Shown here: positions 31,770 through 39,999 of the stretch, piece by piece
Position numbering within the stretch: position 1 is the stretch's first letter
Layout: the number at the start of each line of letters is the position of its first letter
Origin: JBPRGG01 sp051418075
Lineage (GTDB): Bacteria; Bacteroidota; Bacteroidia; Cytophagales; Cyclobacteriaceae
DNA: 39,999 nt
Assembly (NCBI GenBank): GCA_051418075.1
Contig: JBPRGG010000130.1
Location: 1-39,999 of the forward strand
Reading direction: 5' to 3'
Notes under the pieces: generated by a model
Databases searched by the model: none
Told to the model about the DNA's origin: nothing
The model's input: the letters and a program-made list of their open reading frames with translations, nothing else
Translations under genes and position numbers: made by a program

Positions 31770-33530
31770 CTAATTCAGTATCAGGTCAAAAGGAAGTCTG
31801 GTTTGGATTCCGGTTCTGTTCTTCAAAGCTTTTAATTGCTTATAGTAGATATAGTATTCTCCCAGCCTTTGCTGTTGTATTCTGGCTTCCACGCTGCCAC
31901 CAAATTCTGTCATTAACTCTTCCAAAAAGGTTTTTTGCCTGGGATAGTATCTCAACCGGTAATCATCAGCTTCTAATCCTGCTTTATTTACGGCAATTTG
32001 AATGGCCTGATCAAAACCTCCTATTACATCAATTAATCCAATTTCCTGGGCCTGAAGTCCCGTCCACACCCGGCCCTGAGCGATCTCGTCCATTTTTTCT
32101 ACCGGCATATTGCGACCCTGGGCTGCTTTAGTAATAAATGTGGTATAAAAACTTTCTACCCGGCGTTGTATTTTTTCTTTTTCATAGGGACTTAAAGGTT
32201 GGCTCATATCAAATATATCTGAATAGAGGCCTGTATTAACTACATCCGTGGTAATACCCAATTTGTCATTCAGGAAATCCTGAACATTAAAGAACATGCC
32301 AAAAACACCAATAGACCCGGTCACAGTGGTGGGTTCAGCCACAATGGTATCTGCCCCCATAGCAATGTAATAGCCTCCGGAAGTGGCCATATCAGACATG
32401 GAAGCGATCACCGGTTTTTCTGATTTGGTCAGTTCTATTTCCCGCCAGATCACATCTGAAGCCAGGCCATCACCACCGGGAGAATTAATTCTTAATACAA
32501 CTGCCTTGATATTTTTATCTTTACGTACCCTGCGGAGTGTTTCAACAAAAGTTTCTGAGCCCACAGTGGTATTATCACCTTTACCAGTCATGATCTCTCC
32601 ATTGGCAACTATCACTGCTATACGGTTTCGGGAGGTATTTTCTATATCTACAGCTTTCAGGTATTTATCCACTGAAACAAATTGCACCTCCTTTTCATCT
32701 TCCAATCCCATCTTTTGCCTGATATTTTCTACCAACTGGTCATAATAACCTAACTGATCGATCAACCCTTCACGTAATGCATCTTCAGCATCCCATACCA
32801 ACATTGAATCTGAAACCTGTTCCAGTTTTTCTACTGGGACATTGCGGGAATCAGAAATATCCCTCAGTACATCATTATAAATTGAATTAATAAATGAATT
32901 GATCTGCATACGGTTCTCTTCACTCATGTCCTTCCTGGTAAATGGTTCTATAGCGCTTTTAAATTCTCCTACCCGGAAGATCACCGGTTCCACCCCCAAC
33001 TTTTCCAATGTTCCTTTAAAGAAAACAGAAGAATAGCTGATCCCGTTGAATTCCATTAAGGTTGAAGATGGATTTAACATGACAGTATCGGCTACAGAAG
33101 CCAGATAATAGCCTTTTTCAGTATATAATTGACTATAGGCTATGATGAATTTTCCCGATGATTTAAAATCAAGCAGGGCATCCCGAATTTCTTTCAGACT
33201 GGCATAACCAGCCATCACATTGGAAGACTCTAAATAAATCCCTTTGATGTTTTCATCATTTTTGGCATATTTCAACATCTCAAGCAGGTCAATCAGTCCT
33301 AAGGCACCTTTTACACCCGGCAAAAAGCCCGCATCTGCCAAAGGATCATCCACCACCCGCTCCAGAATCTGACGATTAAGATCCAATTTCAGAACAGAAT
33401 TATCTGTTATATTTACCTGATCTTCCATGGAGGCCAAAGAGGAAAAAATGCCTGCCAATATAAAAAATGAGATGATGCTGAATAAAAACAACCCCACCAA
33501 AACAGCCAATAAATTTCTTAAAAATTTCAT
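31770..33530 (-). CDS. sppA: Signal peptide peptidase SppA (67K type)
   Basis: The 586-residue protein is a membrane-bound serine protease that degrades signal peptides. A single N-terminal membrane helix (about 7-30) anchors it. The two tandem domains of the 67-kDa form are present: VGEFKSAIEPF holds the general-base Lys191, and DMATSGGYYIAMGAD the nucleophile Ser384, matching the Lys/Ser dyad of E. coli SppA (209/409). RINSPGGDGLASD and VTGSIGVFGMFF are further family motifs. It is monocistronic, divergent from folK across 201 bp. Confidence 0.95.
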   Translation of the reverse strand: MKFLRNLLAVLVGLFLFSIISFFILAGIFSSLASMEDQVNITDNSVLKLDLNRQILERVVDDPLADAGFLPGVKGALGLIDLLEMLKYAKNDENIKGIYLESSNVMAGYASLKEIRDALLDFKSSGKFIIAYSQLYTEKGYYLASVADTVMLNPSSTLMEFNGISYSSVFFKGTLEKLGVEPVIFRVGEFKSAIEPFTRKDMSEENRMQINSFINSIYNDVLRDISDSRNVPVEKLEQVSDSMLVWDAEDALREGLIDQLGYYDQLVENIRQKMGLEDEKEVQFVSVDKYLKAVDIENTSRNRIAVIVANGEIMTGKGDNTTVGSETFVETLRRVRKDKNIKAVVLRINSPGGDGLASDVIWREIELTKSEKPVIASMSDMATSGGYYIAMGADTIVAEPTTVTGSIGVFGMFFNVQDFLNDKLGITTDVVNTGLYSDIFDMSQPLSPYEKEKIQRRVESFYTTFITKAAQGRNMPVEKMDEIAQGRVWTGLQAQEIGLIDVIGGFDQAIQIAVNKAGLEADDYRLRYYPRQKTFLEELMTEFGGSVEARIQQQRLGEYYIYYKQLKALKNRTGIQTRLPFDLILN

Positions 33531-33709
33531 AAGTTTTTTTAAAATTAATTAATAAAGCTTTACCAGAGTACGGAATAGTTTAACCAGATTTATAAGCACT
33601 TCATACCATTTAAGGCAAATCATTATAGTCAGAAAGCAACTGGTAAAAAGTCTATTGCCGAACAGGGTTTAAAAATACAAATAACCAAAACATAATTAAA
33701 ACGAATTTA

Positions 33710-33717
33710 TATTTTTG
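33710..33717 (+). promoter_or_regulatory. Candidate -7 element for folK
   Basis: TATTTTTG matches the TAnnTTTG consensus and lies 14 bases ahead of the folK ATG at 33732, implying a very short leader. No clear TTG element was found at the right spacing upstream, so support is limited. Confidence 0.35.
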
Positions 33718-33731
33718 GGGTTTTAAATCAG

Positions 33732-34226
33732 ATGAAAGGAATATTTCTCATTTTAGGCAGCAATTTGGGCGACCGTATACAGGTGATGGCCAAAACCCAC
33801 AGGTTTATTCAACAGTATATTGGTCCTATCAAGAATTCTTCGGCTATTTATGAAACCGACCCCTGGGGGATTGAAGATCAACCTGCATTTCTTAATCAGG
33901 TGGTAGAGGTGGAAACTGACTTACTGCCGCACCTGCTATTGGAATGCCTGCAGCAGATAGAAAGCCAGGTAGGACGGGTCAGGAAAGAAAAATGGGGACA
34001 AAGGCTGATTGACATAGATATTTTGTATTACCATGACCAGATAATAGCAACAGATAGATTGAAAATTCCCCATCCAGAAATTCCTCACCGCAATTTTACC
34101 CTGGTGCCTTTATGTGAGATTGCAGCGGAACAGTTGCATCCGGTGTTACGGGTTTCCCAAAATAACCTGCTGGAAAAATCTTCCGATCATCTCAGGGTAA
34201 GGAAACTTCTGGAAAAGATCAATTAG
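33732..34226 (+). CDS. folK: 2-amino-4-hydroxy-6-hydroxymethyldihydropteridine pyrophosphokinase (HPPK)
   Basis: The 164-residue enzyme transfers pyrophosphate from ATP to the pterin precursor in folate synthesis. Landmarks are LGSNLGDRIQ at the start, SSAIYETDPWGIEDQPAFLN (pterin-binding loop), VGRVRKEKWGQRLIDIDILY (ATP/magnesium-binding), and PHPEIPHRNFTLVPLCEIA. Length is normal. It is followed directly by its own terminator, so it is monocistronic; no other folate gene is adjacent. Confidence 0.96.
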   Translation: MKGIFLILGSNLGDRIQVMAKTHRFIQQYIGPIKNSSAIYETDPWGIEDQPAFLNQVVEVETDLLPHLLLECLQQIESQVGRVRKEKWGQRLIDIDILYYHDQIIATDRLKIPHPEIPHRNFTLVPLCEIAAEQLHPVLRVSQNNLLEKSSDHLRVRKLLEKIN

Positions 34227-34270
34227 GAGCAGGAAGGGTAATTGTGTTTACCCATTCCCCTGCTCTTTTT
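34227..34270 (+). terminator. Rho-independent terminator after folK
   Basis: GAGCAGG (34227-34233) pairs with CCTGCTC (34259-34265), and the inner GGGTAA (34236-34241) pairs with TTACCC (34248-34253) around a 6-base loop; the unequal sides (2 and 5 bases) form an internal loop. A run of five T follows. It starts one base after the folK stop. Confidence 0.88.
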
Positions 34271-34278
34271 AATTATAA

Positions 34279-35157
34279 TTAATCCTGGATACTCTTAGTG
34301 CCGGCCTCCTTGTGTACTTTTTTGATCAGTCCCTGAAGTACTTTTCCCGGACCGCTTTCAACAAATTCTGTGGCACCATCCCGCACCATGTTCTCCACAA
34401 TTTGAGTCCATTTTACCGGGGCGGTTAACTGGGCAATCAGGTTTTGTTTTATCTTTTCAACATCCGTCGATGGATTGGCATCCACATTCTGATATACCGG
34501 GCAAATGGGTTGATTAAAATGAGTCTGAGCAATAGCTTGTGCAAGTTCTTCCCGGGCAGGTTCCATTAAAGGAGAATGAAAAGCACCCCCTACAGGTAAT
34601 GGCAAAGCTCTTTTAGCGCCAGCATCTTTCATTTTTTGGCATGCTTCGTCTATACCCTGGTGTGAACCGGAAATCACCAACTGTCCGGGGCAGTTATAAT
34701 TGGCTGGCACTACAACTTCATCAATTTCGTTACATATCGCTTCCACCCGTTCATCAGCCAGTCCAATAATGGCTGCCATGGTAGAAGGATTAATTTCACA
34801 AGCCTTTTGCATAGCCTGAGCCCGCTGAGAAACCAACTTTAATCCATCTTCAAAAGATAAAGCCTTATTAGCCACCAGGGCAGAAAATTCACCCAAAGAA
34901 TGTCCTGCCACCATATCAGGATGGAAATCTTCATTTACTGCGGCCAGTATGACAGAATGGAGAAAAATGGCTGGTTGGGTTACATTGGTTTGTTTTAAAG
35001 CTTCATCAGTACCCTTAAACATGATATCAGTGATCCTGAAACCCAGAATTTGATTAGCCGATTCAAATAAAACTTTGGCTTTGGCAGAATTTTCATACAA
35101 GTCCTGACCCATACCGGAAAATTGGGCCCCCTGGCCAGGAAAAACATATGCTTTCAT
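34279..35157 (-). CDS. fabD: Malonyl-CoA:ACP transacylase FabD
   Basis: The 292-residue enzyme loads malonyl groups onto acyl carrier protein for fatty-acid synthesis. It has FPGQGAQFSGMG at the start, the nucleophile Ser87 in GHSLGE, Gln in TQPAIFLHS, and the catalytic His194 in GGAFHSPLM, followed by QNVDANPSTD and FVESGPGKVLQGLIKK. The length and residue spacing are those of housekeeping FabD. No acpP or other fab gene is adjacent, as is often the case in this phylum. The 227-bp gap upstream (35158-35384) holds only short weak hairpins. Confidence 0.96.
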   Translation of the reverse strand: MKAYVFPGQGAQFSGMGQDLYENSAKAKVLFESANQILGFRITDIMFKGTDEALKQTNVTQPAIFLHSVILAAVNEDFHPDMVAGHSLGEFSALVANKALSFEDGLKLVSQRAQAMQKACEINPSTMAAIIGLADERVEAICNEIDEVVVPANYNCPGQLVISGSHQGIDEACQKMKDAGAKRALPLPVGGAFHSPLMEPAREELAQAIAQTHFNQPICPVYQNVDANPSTDVEKIKQNLIAQLTAPVKWTQIVENMVRDGATEFVESGPGKVLQGLIKKVHKEAGTKSIQD

Positions 35158-35384
35158 AATTTTGATTTTTTGATTAAGGGGGCAAAGTAAATAAAAAATA
35201 TTGGCTACTTCAACAAATATTCAAACCAAAAGGGTAAAGCAGAATGTTTTATAGATCGTAAAAAATTTATCTGACGTGCTATGTGCATCTTTCCACCACA
35301 GAACATCAGGAGACAAATTCGAATAAGTATTATCTTAAGCCTTATTCACGAGGCTTGTTTGGGCAATATTATTTAATCCAGAAG

Positions 35385-38009
35385 TTATTCCGACCTTAAA
35401 CTATCCACCGGGTTTATCAATGCTGCTCTGGCGGATTGATACCCGATAGCCACATAAGCCAGGAAAAATACCAATAATCCGGCCAGGGTAAACATCCACC
35501 ACTCCAGATTGATCCGGTAGGCAAAATCCTGTAGCCATTGATGGACTGCATACCAGGCAAAAGGCAAGGCAATAAAAAAAGCCATAATAACCAGGATTAG
35601 AAAATCCCTTGAAAGCAACAACATAATGTTGTGTAATGAAGCTCCCATCACCTTGCGGATGCCAATTTCTTTGGTGCGCTGAGTGGTTGAAAATGCTGCC
35701 ATACCGAAAATGCCCAGTGAAGCGAGCAGAATAGCTATTATGGTAAAAAAGCCAAAAATCATTCCCAATTTGATTTCTGATTTGTATAATTGATCATAGC
35801 GATCGTCAAGAAAAGAATACTCGAATGGATAAGAAGAATATTTTTTAAACGTTTTTTCTACCCATTCCACCGTTTCAGATATATTTTCAGGACCTACCTT
35901 AAGCGAAATATATTTATCACGAGCATTGTGCAATATTAAATTCAATGGCTGAATGGGCGAGTACATAGATTGCATGTGAAAATCTTTTACCACTCCTATT
36001 ACAGTAGCTCTACCAAAAGGCTTCTGACCAATGGCTTCTTCGGGAGTCCAGCCCCAGGCTTTAGCTGCAGCTTCATTGATGATATAAGCCTCACCCATTT
36101 GAATTTCCTGTGAAAAATTTCGACCTGCCACCAATTGCAAATCAAAAACCTGTAGAAAATCATAGTGAACAAGATTCCTGTAAAGTACAGAATCATGCTT
36201 GCTATCACCATCGAAATCAATGGTAGAGGAACCACGTGTATCAGTGGGTAAAGATTCTGATTTTGTTATAGCAATGATTTGCCGGTTTTGTAACAAATCG
36301 TTGCGTATGACCTCAAAATTTTTTCTAACGGAATTATCCCTAACAGTAACCGTGATCACATGCTCCTTATCATATCCCAGTTCCTTGGTTTGAATAAACT
36401 GAAGCTGACGATAGATCACAATACTGCCAATGATCAAAACGACAGATACGGCATATTGGAACACAATCAGGAACTTTTGCAGGTTAAAACCGGAGGTTCT
36501 GTTTTCTATTTTTCCTTTAAGTACCTGGAATGGGCGCAATGAAGACATGTACAGGGCCGGATAACTGCCAGATAAAATGCCAACTATAAAAACTAGTGTG
36601 GGTAATCCAGGCAACAGCCAACTATTATCCATAAAATTTAATGCAATAGAACGATCGACCAGGTCCGAAAATACAGGCAAAACAAGATAGGTCAATCCCA
36701 GGGCCAAAAGCAAGGCTATAAAGGTTAAAAGCACAGATTCTCCTAAAAATTGCAAAATGAGTTGTTGGCGAACAGCCCCCACTGCTTTTCTCAAGCCTAC
36801 TTCCCGTGCCCTACCGGCTGATCTGGCAATGGCCAGGTTTATATAATTACCGCTTGCCAATAGCAATACGATCAAGGCTATGGCTGAAAACAGATAAACG
36901 TACTTTGGATTGATCTTAGGACCCAGGTCATTGGCTACATTATAGGATTGCAAATGCATGTCAGCCATTGATTGTACTATATATTTATGAGACTCATCAT
37001 AATACTTGTTCAGTACGGTTGGTAGTTTTGCCTGTAACGCCAGGTGGTCGGTTTCTTCAGCCAATAGTAAAAATGTATGCAGGAAACGGGTACCCCATGA
37101 GTTAATTTCTTCAGCATAGAATGAATCTGAAGAAATGCTGGCGATATAAGAGAATTGAAAGGATATATTTTCAGGAGGATCCTGTATTACTCCGGTGACT
37201 ATGTAAGCATCTTTAATTGGCATAGCTTCATTGGTCCCATAATAATTTCCGTTTTGGTAAATGACTGCTTGACCCAGGGGTTTTTTATGGCCAAATATTT
37301 TATCAGCAAGGGACTGGGTAAGTACAATGGTATTTGGTTTATCAAGTGCCGTTTGGGTATTGCCATAAATGAATGGAAAATCAAATATTTCAAAAAAATG
37401 TGCATCAGCTATAAGGCCCTTGTCCAGATACAGGTTGTTTTCTTCAAGTCCAATTAAGGCAGTTTGTTCATCTACTGAAGTTGCAATTACCACCTCTGGA
37501 AATTCTTCCACCAGCGTGGGCGCTAGAGGAGCAGGAGTAATAGCAGCGTACTCCATATCGGAGTTAAGGTGAACTTCACCAGGTTGATATTTATAGATTA
37601 TCCGATAAACACTATTCCAATTGGAAAAATCACGATTATATGTTAACTCGTGCTGCACAAACAGGAAGATCAACAAAAAGCAGGTAAGCCCAACTGCCAG
37701 CCCGCCTATGTTAATCATTGCATACAGCTTTTGCTTGTAAAGGTTCCTGATCGATATTTTAAAATAACTGCGAAACATGCCCTGGTTAATTAATAAAGTT
37801 GGACTATATTTACTAAGGGCAAATGGCCTGAGATAGTTGATCACCTGGAACCAATAATTGAGCCTGGCTCTTAAAAGGGAAGTAGTCTGAAGGTTAGCAT
37901 AAAACTGCTCTTCCAGGTCACCCTGCACTTCTTCGGCCAGGTCGTCCCGTAAAAACCAGGTAAGGAAACTGGTAGCTGATTTTGGTGGTTGGATTTTTTT
38001 AGCTGACAT
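35385..38009 (-). CDS. PadR-associated FtsX-like ABC transporter permease
   Basis: The 874-residue protein has the N-terminal 'permease prefix' domain linked to PadR systems (TSFLTWFLRDDLAEEVQGDL, residues 12-80). Two MacB-type halves follow: the first hydrophobic helix is at about 95-115 (LYAMINIGGLAVGLTCFLLI), then a periplasmic MacB_PCD domain, an FtsX domain near 365-480 (GRAREVGLRKAVGAVRQQL), a second MacB_PCD domain near 520-730, and a second FtsX domain (TQRTKEIGIRKVMGASLHN). The two conserved REVG/KEIG motifs contact the ABC ATPase, which is not encoded next to it. The PadR gene lies 17 bp upstream and likely controls it. Confidence 0.93.
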   Translation of the reverse strand: MSAKKIQPPKSATSFLTWFLRDDLAEEVQGDLEEQFYANLQTTSLLRARLNYWFQVINYLRPFALSKYSPTLLINQGMFRSYFKISIRNLYKQKLYAMINIGGLAVGLTCFLLIFLFVQHELTYNRDFSNWNSVYRIIYKYQPGEVHLNSDMEYAAITPAPLAPTLVEEFPEVVIATSVDEQTALIGLEENNLYLDKGLIADAHFFEIFDFPFIYGNTQTALDKPNTIVLTQSLADKIFGHKKPLGQAVIYQNGNYYGTNEAMPIKDAYIVTGVIQDPPENISFQFSYIASISSDSFYAEEINSWGTRFLHTFLLLAEETDHLALQAKLPTVLNKYYDESHKYIVQSMADMHLQSYNVANDLGPKINPKYVYLFSAIALIVLLLASGNYINLAIARSAGRAREVGLRKAVGAVRQQLILQFLGESVLLTFIALLLALGLTYLVLPVFSDLVDRSIALNFMDNSWLLPGLPTLVFIVGILSGSYPALYMSSLRPFQVLKGKIENRTSGFNLQKFLIVFQYAVSVVLIIGSIVIYRQLQFIQTKELGYDKEHVITVTVRDNSVRKNFEVIRNDLLQNRQIIAITKSESLPTDTRGSSTIDFDGDSKHDSVLYRNLVHYDFLQVFDLQLVAGRNFSQEIQMGEAYIINEAAAKAWGWTPEEAIGQKPFGRATVIGVVKDFHMQSMYSPIQPLNLILHNARDKYISLKVGPENISETVEWVEKTFKKYSSYPFEYSFLDDRYDQLYKSEIKLGMIFGFFTIIAILLASLGIFGMAAFSTTQRTKEIGIRKVMGASLHNIMLLLSRDFLILVIMAFFIALPFAWYAVHQWLQDFAYRINLEWWMFTLAGLLVFFLAYVAIGYQSARAALINPVDSLRSE

Positions 38010-38026
38010 GGATTAATTGCTACTAT

Positions 38027-38359
38027 TTAAATGTCGAGTGCAAGATTTGGATACTGCTGCCATAAACTCATTTTGAAGTCCCTTGCTTCCTTTAAAATAC
38101 GCCGTCCATAGGCTGTAATGGTGTAAATTCGTTTTCTGCGACCACCACGCTGGGCTGTGGCCTGACCCATGGCTGAGTTTAAAAAGCCTTTAACTTCAAG
38201 ACGGGTCAGGGTAGAATGCACTGCTCCTATTGACACTGATCTACCGGTTTGAGATTTAAACTCTTCAGAAATTTTTAAAGCATATGCCTGTTCATCTCCC
38301 AAAATACCCACCAGCAGCATGATTACTTCCTCAAATTCTCCCAGCCTTGTTTCTTTCAT
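38027..38359 (-). CDS. PadR-family transcriptional regulator
   Basis: The 110-residue regulator carries a PadR winged helix: the initial GEFEEVIMLLVGILGDEQAY, the recognition region SVSIGAVHSTLTRLEVKGFL, then RRKRIYTITAYGRRILKEAR in the wing and final helix. It binds DNA as a dimer, usually repressing itself and the linked permease. The permease gene starts 17 bp downstream in the same direction. Its own promoter region contains a TACAAA-N10-TTTGTA palindrome. Confidence 0.94.
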   Translation of the reverse strand: MKETRLGEFEEVIMLLVGILGDEQAYALKISEEFKSQTGRSVSIGAVHSTLTRLEVKGFLNSAMGQATAQRGGRRKRIYTITAYGRRILKEARDFKMSLWQQYPNLALDI

Positions 38360-38378
38360 ATGTTTCTATTTTGAAGAT

Positions 38379-38412
38379 CAAATATACAAACCAATAATTA
38401 TTTGTACTACAA
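38379..38412 (-). promoter_or_regulatory. PadR/permease operon promoter and operator-like palindrome
   Basis: On the minus strand a TTG (38410-38412) and TATATTTG (38379-38386) are 23 bases apart, fitting the TTG/N17-23/TAnnTTTG promoter rule. The spacer contains the inverted repeat TACAAA (38385-38390) and TTTGTA (38401-38406), separated by 10 bases. The position is right for repression by the encoded PadR. Confidence 0.6.
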
Positions 38413-38507
38413 TTTAGTAAGATATTTATACATATTATTTAATTGAGGATTGGATTTTAGGAGAACCAACCGGCCAACCACTGAGAACTAATATGGTTAT
38501 CTTCTTA

Positions 38508-39008
38508 TCAGGCAGTAGTTTGAGGTGATTTTGTCAAAATTTCTTCCCCAATCTGCTCAAGCTCTTGATTTAATCTTTGCCTGGAATCAGCAATTTCAGA
38601 TAACATCTTAGCTACTTCTTGAAATTCAAGCGATTTGGCTAATATTCCAGTTGTTTTGCAGATTGCCAGGGCATAATGGTTTACTTTTTGAGCCAATGAA
38701 ATTAGAAAAGCATCTCTTACATTTGGCTTAACAGCAGTCAATCCGGATACATCCAGGGGTTGAAGAATCTTTCTTACAATGGTTGACAATTGGCCTTTAA
38801 TTTCTGTATTACAAATTTTCCCGGCTTTTATTAGCTGAATACGATACTCCCGACTCTGCTGTAGCTGATATAATAACAGTTCCTTTAATGAGGAATGTGA
38901 GGAGTATTTTGTCATTTGCAGGTAAGCATCCAATAGTTGGCTTTCCAGACTGTACAATTCTTTCATGTCCTCATTGAAAAGATCCTGAAGTTTGTGATTT
39001 TTTTTCAT
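38508..39008 (-). CDS. DUF892 (YciE/YciF-like) ferritin-like protein
   Basis: The 166-residue protein shows the DUF892 pattern: KLQDLFNEDMKELYSLESQL at the start, HSSLKELLLYQLQQSREYRI in helix 2, then VRDAFLISLAQKVNHYALAI and AKMLSEIADSRQRLNQELEQI. The acidic residues and histidines in the helices are spaced for a ferritin-like four-helix bundle, though metal binding is not certain. Enterobacterial relatives (YciE, YciF) are stress-induced. Its ATG overlaps the upstream stop by 4 bases (ATGA), so the two are co-translated. Confidence 0.82.
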   Translation of the reverse strand: MKKNHKLQDLFNEDMKELYSLESQLLDAYLQMTKYSSHSSLKELLLYQLQQSREYRIQLIKAGKICNTEIKGQLSTIVRKILQPLDVSGLTAVKPNVRDAFLISLAQKVNHYALAICKTTGILAKSLEFQEVAKMLSEIADSRQRLNQELEQIGEEILTKSPQTTA

Positions 39009-39730
39009 AGTTTATAGGATAAAGCTTTTTGAAGTTCTTTTTTGCTCATTTTAGATCGCCCTGATATGTTTTGCTGACGAGCTTTTTCATATAATTCCTG
39101 TTTTGAGCGTGACGACAGGTCTTGTTTATTTTCTTGTCCTGAAATTACCTTTTCCAGTTTATAATCATTATTCAAATCCATTCGCACCAAACCGGGCACT
39201 AATTTTAAAAAATCCTTTTTACTTTTTGTCAGGTCAGATAATCTTTTAGCTTCAGGATACAATCCTGCTTTATGAGTAGATTTAAGGGCTTTTTTATCAG
39301 CAAAAGGATATAACTCATTCCAGGTTGTCTGAACCTCCCTGTAAAATATATCTACCCCTACATCTCCTACTCCTTTAAATTCTTTCAATAATTTACGGAT
39401 TTCGAAGGGATCCCGATTTGCCGCTTCTCTTAATTTTCTCAGATCACCCTGGTATGTATCATTCAATTTTCGGGACACCTCACCTAAAAAGTTTGACGTT
39501 CTTTCCTGATATCGGGTATAATTGGCATCGTTTAAGGTTTTTACACGTTGGTTCCAGGTAGAATCCATCATGTTTTTAGCGGTGGTCCAACCCTGCTTTT
39601 TAAGGTTTTTAGTGGCAATAACAGAAATGTCTGAACTGATGCGGGCGCTGAACAAATTAGCCCCGCAAAACCAAAAACTTTGTCCATAATATGTAATTAT
39701 TTTTTGAACTATATCTTTTTTATCAGCCAT
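39005..39730 (-). CDS. HhH-GPD (EndoIII-like) protein with Rho-N/SAP-like C-terminal motif
   Basis: The 241-residue protein resembles base-excision glycosylase/endonuclease III relatives. An opening helix (LFSARISSDISVIATKNLKK) matches the 'LLSAQ' region of EndoIII. The helix-hairpin-helix LLKEFKGVGDVGVDIFYREV sits at residues 115-135, and PFADKKALKSTHKAGL occupies the position of the VDTHV catalytic Asp region. No iron-sulfur cysteine cluster is seen. The C-terminal 40 residues (SSRSKQELYEKARQQNISG and KMSKKELQKAL) resemble a Rho N-terminal/SAP-type nucleic-acid-binding motif. It is short for the family and starts slightly late relative to some homologues. Catalytic activity is inferred only. 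It is co-translated with the DUF892 gene. Confidence 0.68.
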   Translation of the reverse strand: MADKKDIVQKIITYYGQSFWFCGANLFSARISSDISVIATKNLKKQGWTTAKNMMDSTWNQRVKTLNDANYTRYQERTSNFLGEVSRKLNDTYQGDLRKLREAANRDPFEIRKLLKEFKGVGDVGVDIFYREVQTTWNELYPFADKKALKSTHKAGLYPEAKRLSDLTKSKKDFLKLVPGLVRMDLNNDYKLEKVISGQENKQDLSSRSKQELYEKARQQNISGRSKMSKKELQKALSYKL

Positions 39731-39856
39731 AATTTGAAATTAGTTGCTCTGCTGTAATTTTATAACAGCTTAGCAAAATTGTAGTTATGGAATTGCTGAT
39801 TTTATGTTTTAGTCAGTTTGTTTTTGATATATAGACAGACTAAGGAATACTGGAGC

Positions 39857-39891
39857 AAAAAAAAAAGCCCTGGTAAAAATACCGGGGCTTT
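39857..39891 (-). terminator. rRNA-operon terminator
   Basis: On the minus strand AAAGCCCCGGTA (39891-39880) pairs with TACCAGGGCTTT (39875-39864) with one mismatch across a 4-base loop, followed by a T-tract read from the A-run at 39857-39866. It directly follows the 5S rRNA 3' end. Confidence 0.9.
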
Positions 39892-39902
39892 ATATAACAA
39901 AT

Positions 39903-39999
39903 TGGCAACGACCTACTCTCCCACGTATTACCGCAGTACCATCAGCGCGGCCGGGCTTAACTTCTCTGTTCGGAAAGGGAAGAGGTGGAACACCGGCGC
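39903..39999 (-). rRNA. 5S rRNA, partial (3' part)
   Basis: The minus strand reads GTTCCACCTCTTCCCTTTCC then GAACAGAGAAGTTAAGCCC and ends with GGGAGAGTAGGTCGTTGCC, the conserved 3' two-thirds of bacterial 5S rRNA. About 97 bases are inside the window and the 5' end lies beyond the right edge. The orientation implies that 23S and 16S genes follow outside the window. Confidence 0.95.

Noticed and set aside
35321..35356. Competing hairpins (GAATAAG/CTTATTC and AAGCCT/AGGCTT) downstream of the permease gene
   Set aside because: Stems of six or seven bases without a T-tract in the minus direction; likely chance.

Overview
The window reads as a chromosomal segment of a Bacteroidota bacterium, most likely a Cytophagales-type organism. 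The reasons are: two PorT-like outer-membrane beta-barrels, lipoproteins with a short lipobox (SSC, VSC), several secreted carbohydrate-active enzymes, a small Gly-rich RRM protein, PadR-linked long FtsX permeases, and promoter-like sites of the TTG/TAnnTTTG type rather than strong Shine-Dalgarno sites. I see no phage, plasmid, insertion-sequence transposase or CRISPR array. The assignment rests on gene content only.

Layout. 1-2.5 kb: heptamer tandem repeat, a PAS histidine kinase (-), and a repeat-rich 800-bp gap. 2.5-6.3 kb: secreted PIG-L deacetylase and GH78 alpha-L-rhamnosidase (+). 6.5-9.3 kb (-): small membrane protein, secreted FG-GAP/VCBS protein, Tat-exported PHP-like protein. 9.4-16.7 kb: a 7TM hybrid sensor kinase/response regulator/LuxR fusion, a DUF421 membrane protein, isoaspartate methyltransferase, DUF4380-like lipoprotein, DinB-like protein, then an SRPBCC/zinc-dehydrogenase pair, followed by a long imperfect palindrome. 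17-22.4 kb (-): VOC protein, NudK-like Nudix hydrolase, sulfatase with HEAT-like C-terminus, a truncated DUF3052 gene behind DUF1801, and an AraC regulator. 22.4-22.9 kb: more dispersed repeats.

22.9-29.9 kb (+): an LVIVD lipoprotein plus beta-barrel pair ends at a strong terminator. It is followed by a tight three-gene operon: N-formylglutamate-amidohydrolase-like protein, QEGLA/MATCAP-like metallopeptidase and glutathione-synthetase-like ATP-grasp ligase. A methyltransferase and a YkoF-like gene follow, probably from their own promoter. I consider the three-gene operon the best candidate for an undescribed pathway: a ligase, a carboxypeptidase-like enzyme and an N-acyl-amino-acid hydrolase with no known joint product.

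29.97-40 kb: tatA and tRNA-Gln share a terminator; then an RRM protein, an OmpW/PorT-like barrel, SppA, FolK, FabD, a PadR/FtsX permease pair with a visible promoter and operator-like palindrome, a DUF892 + HhH-GPD (EndoIII-like) gene pair, and finally the 3' end of a 5S rRNA gene (-) with its terminator, so an rRNA operon probably lies beyond the right edge.

Intergenic DNA holds several short dispersed repeat families (three copies of one, two of another, plus single palindromes), which are a second point of interest.
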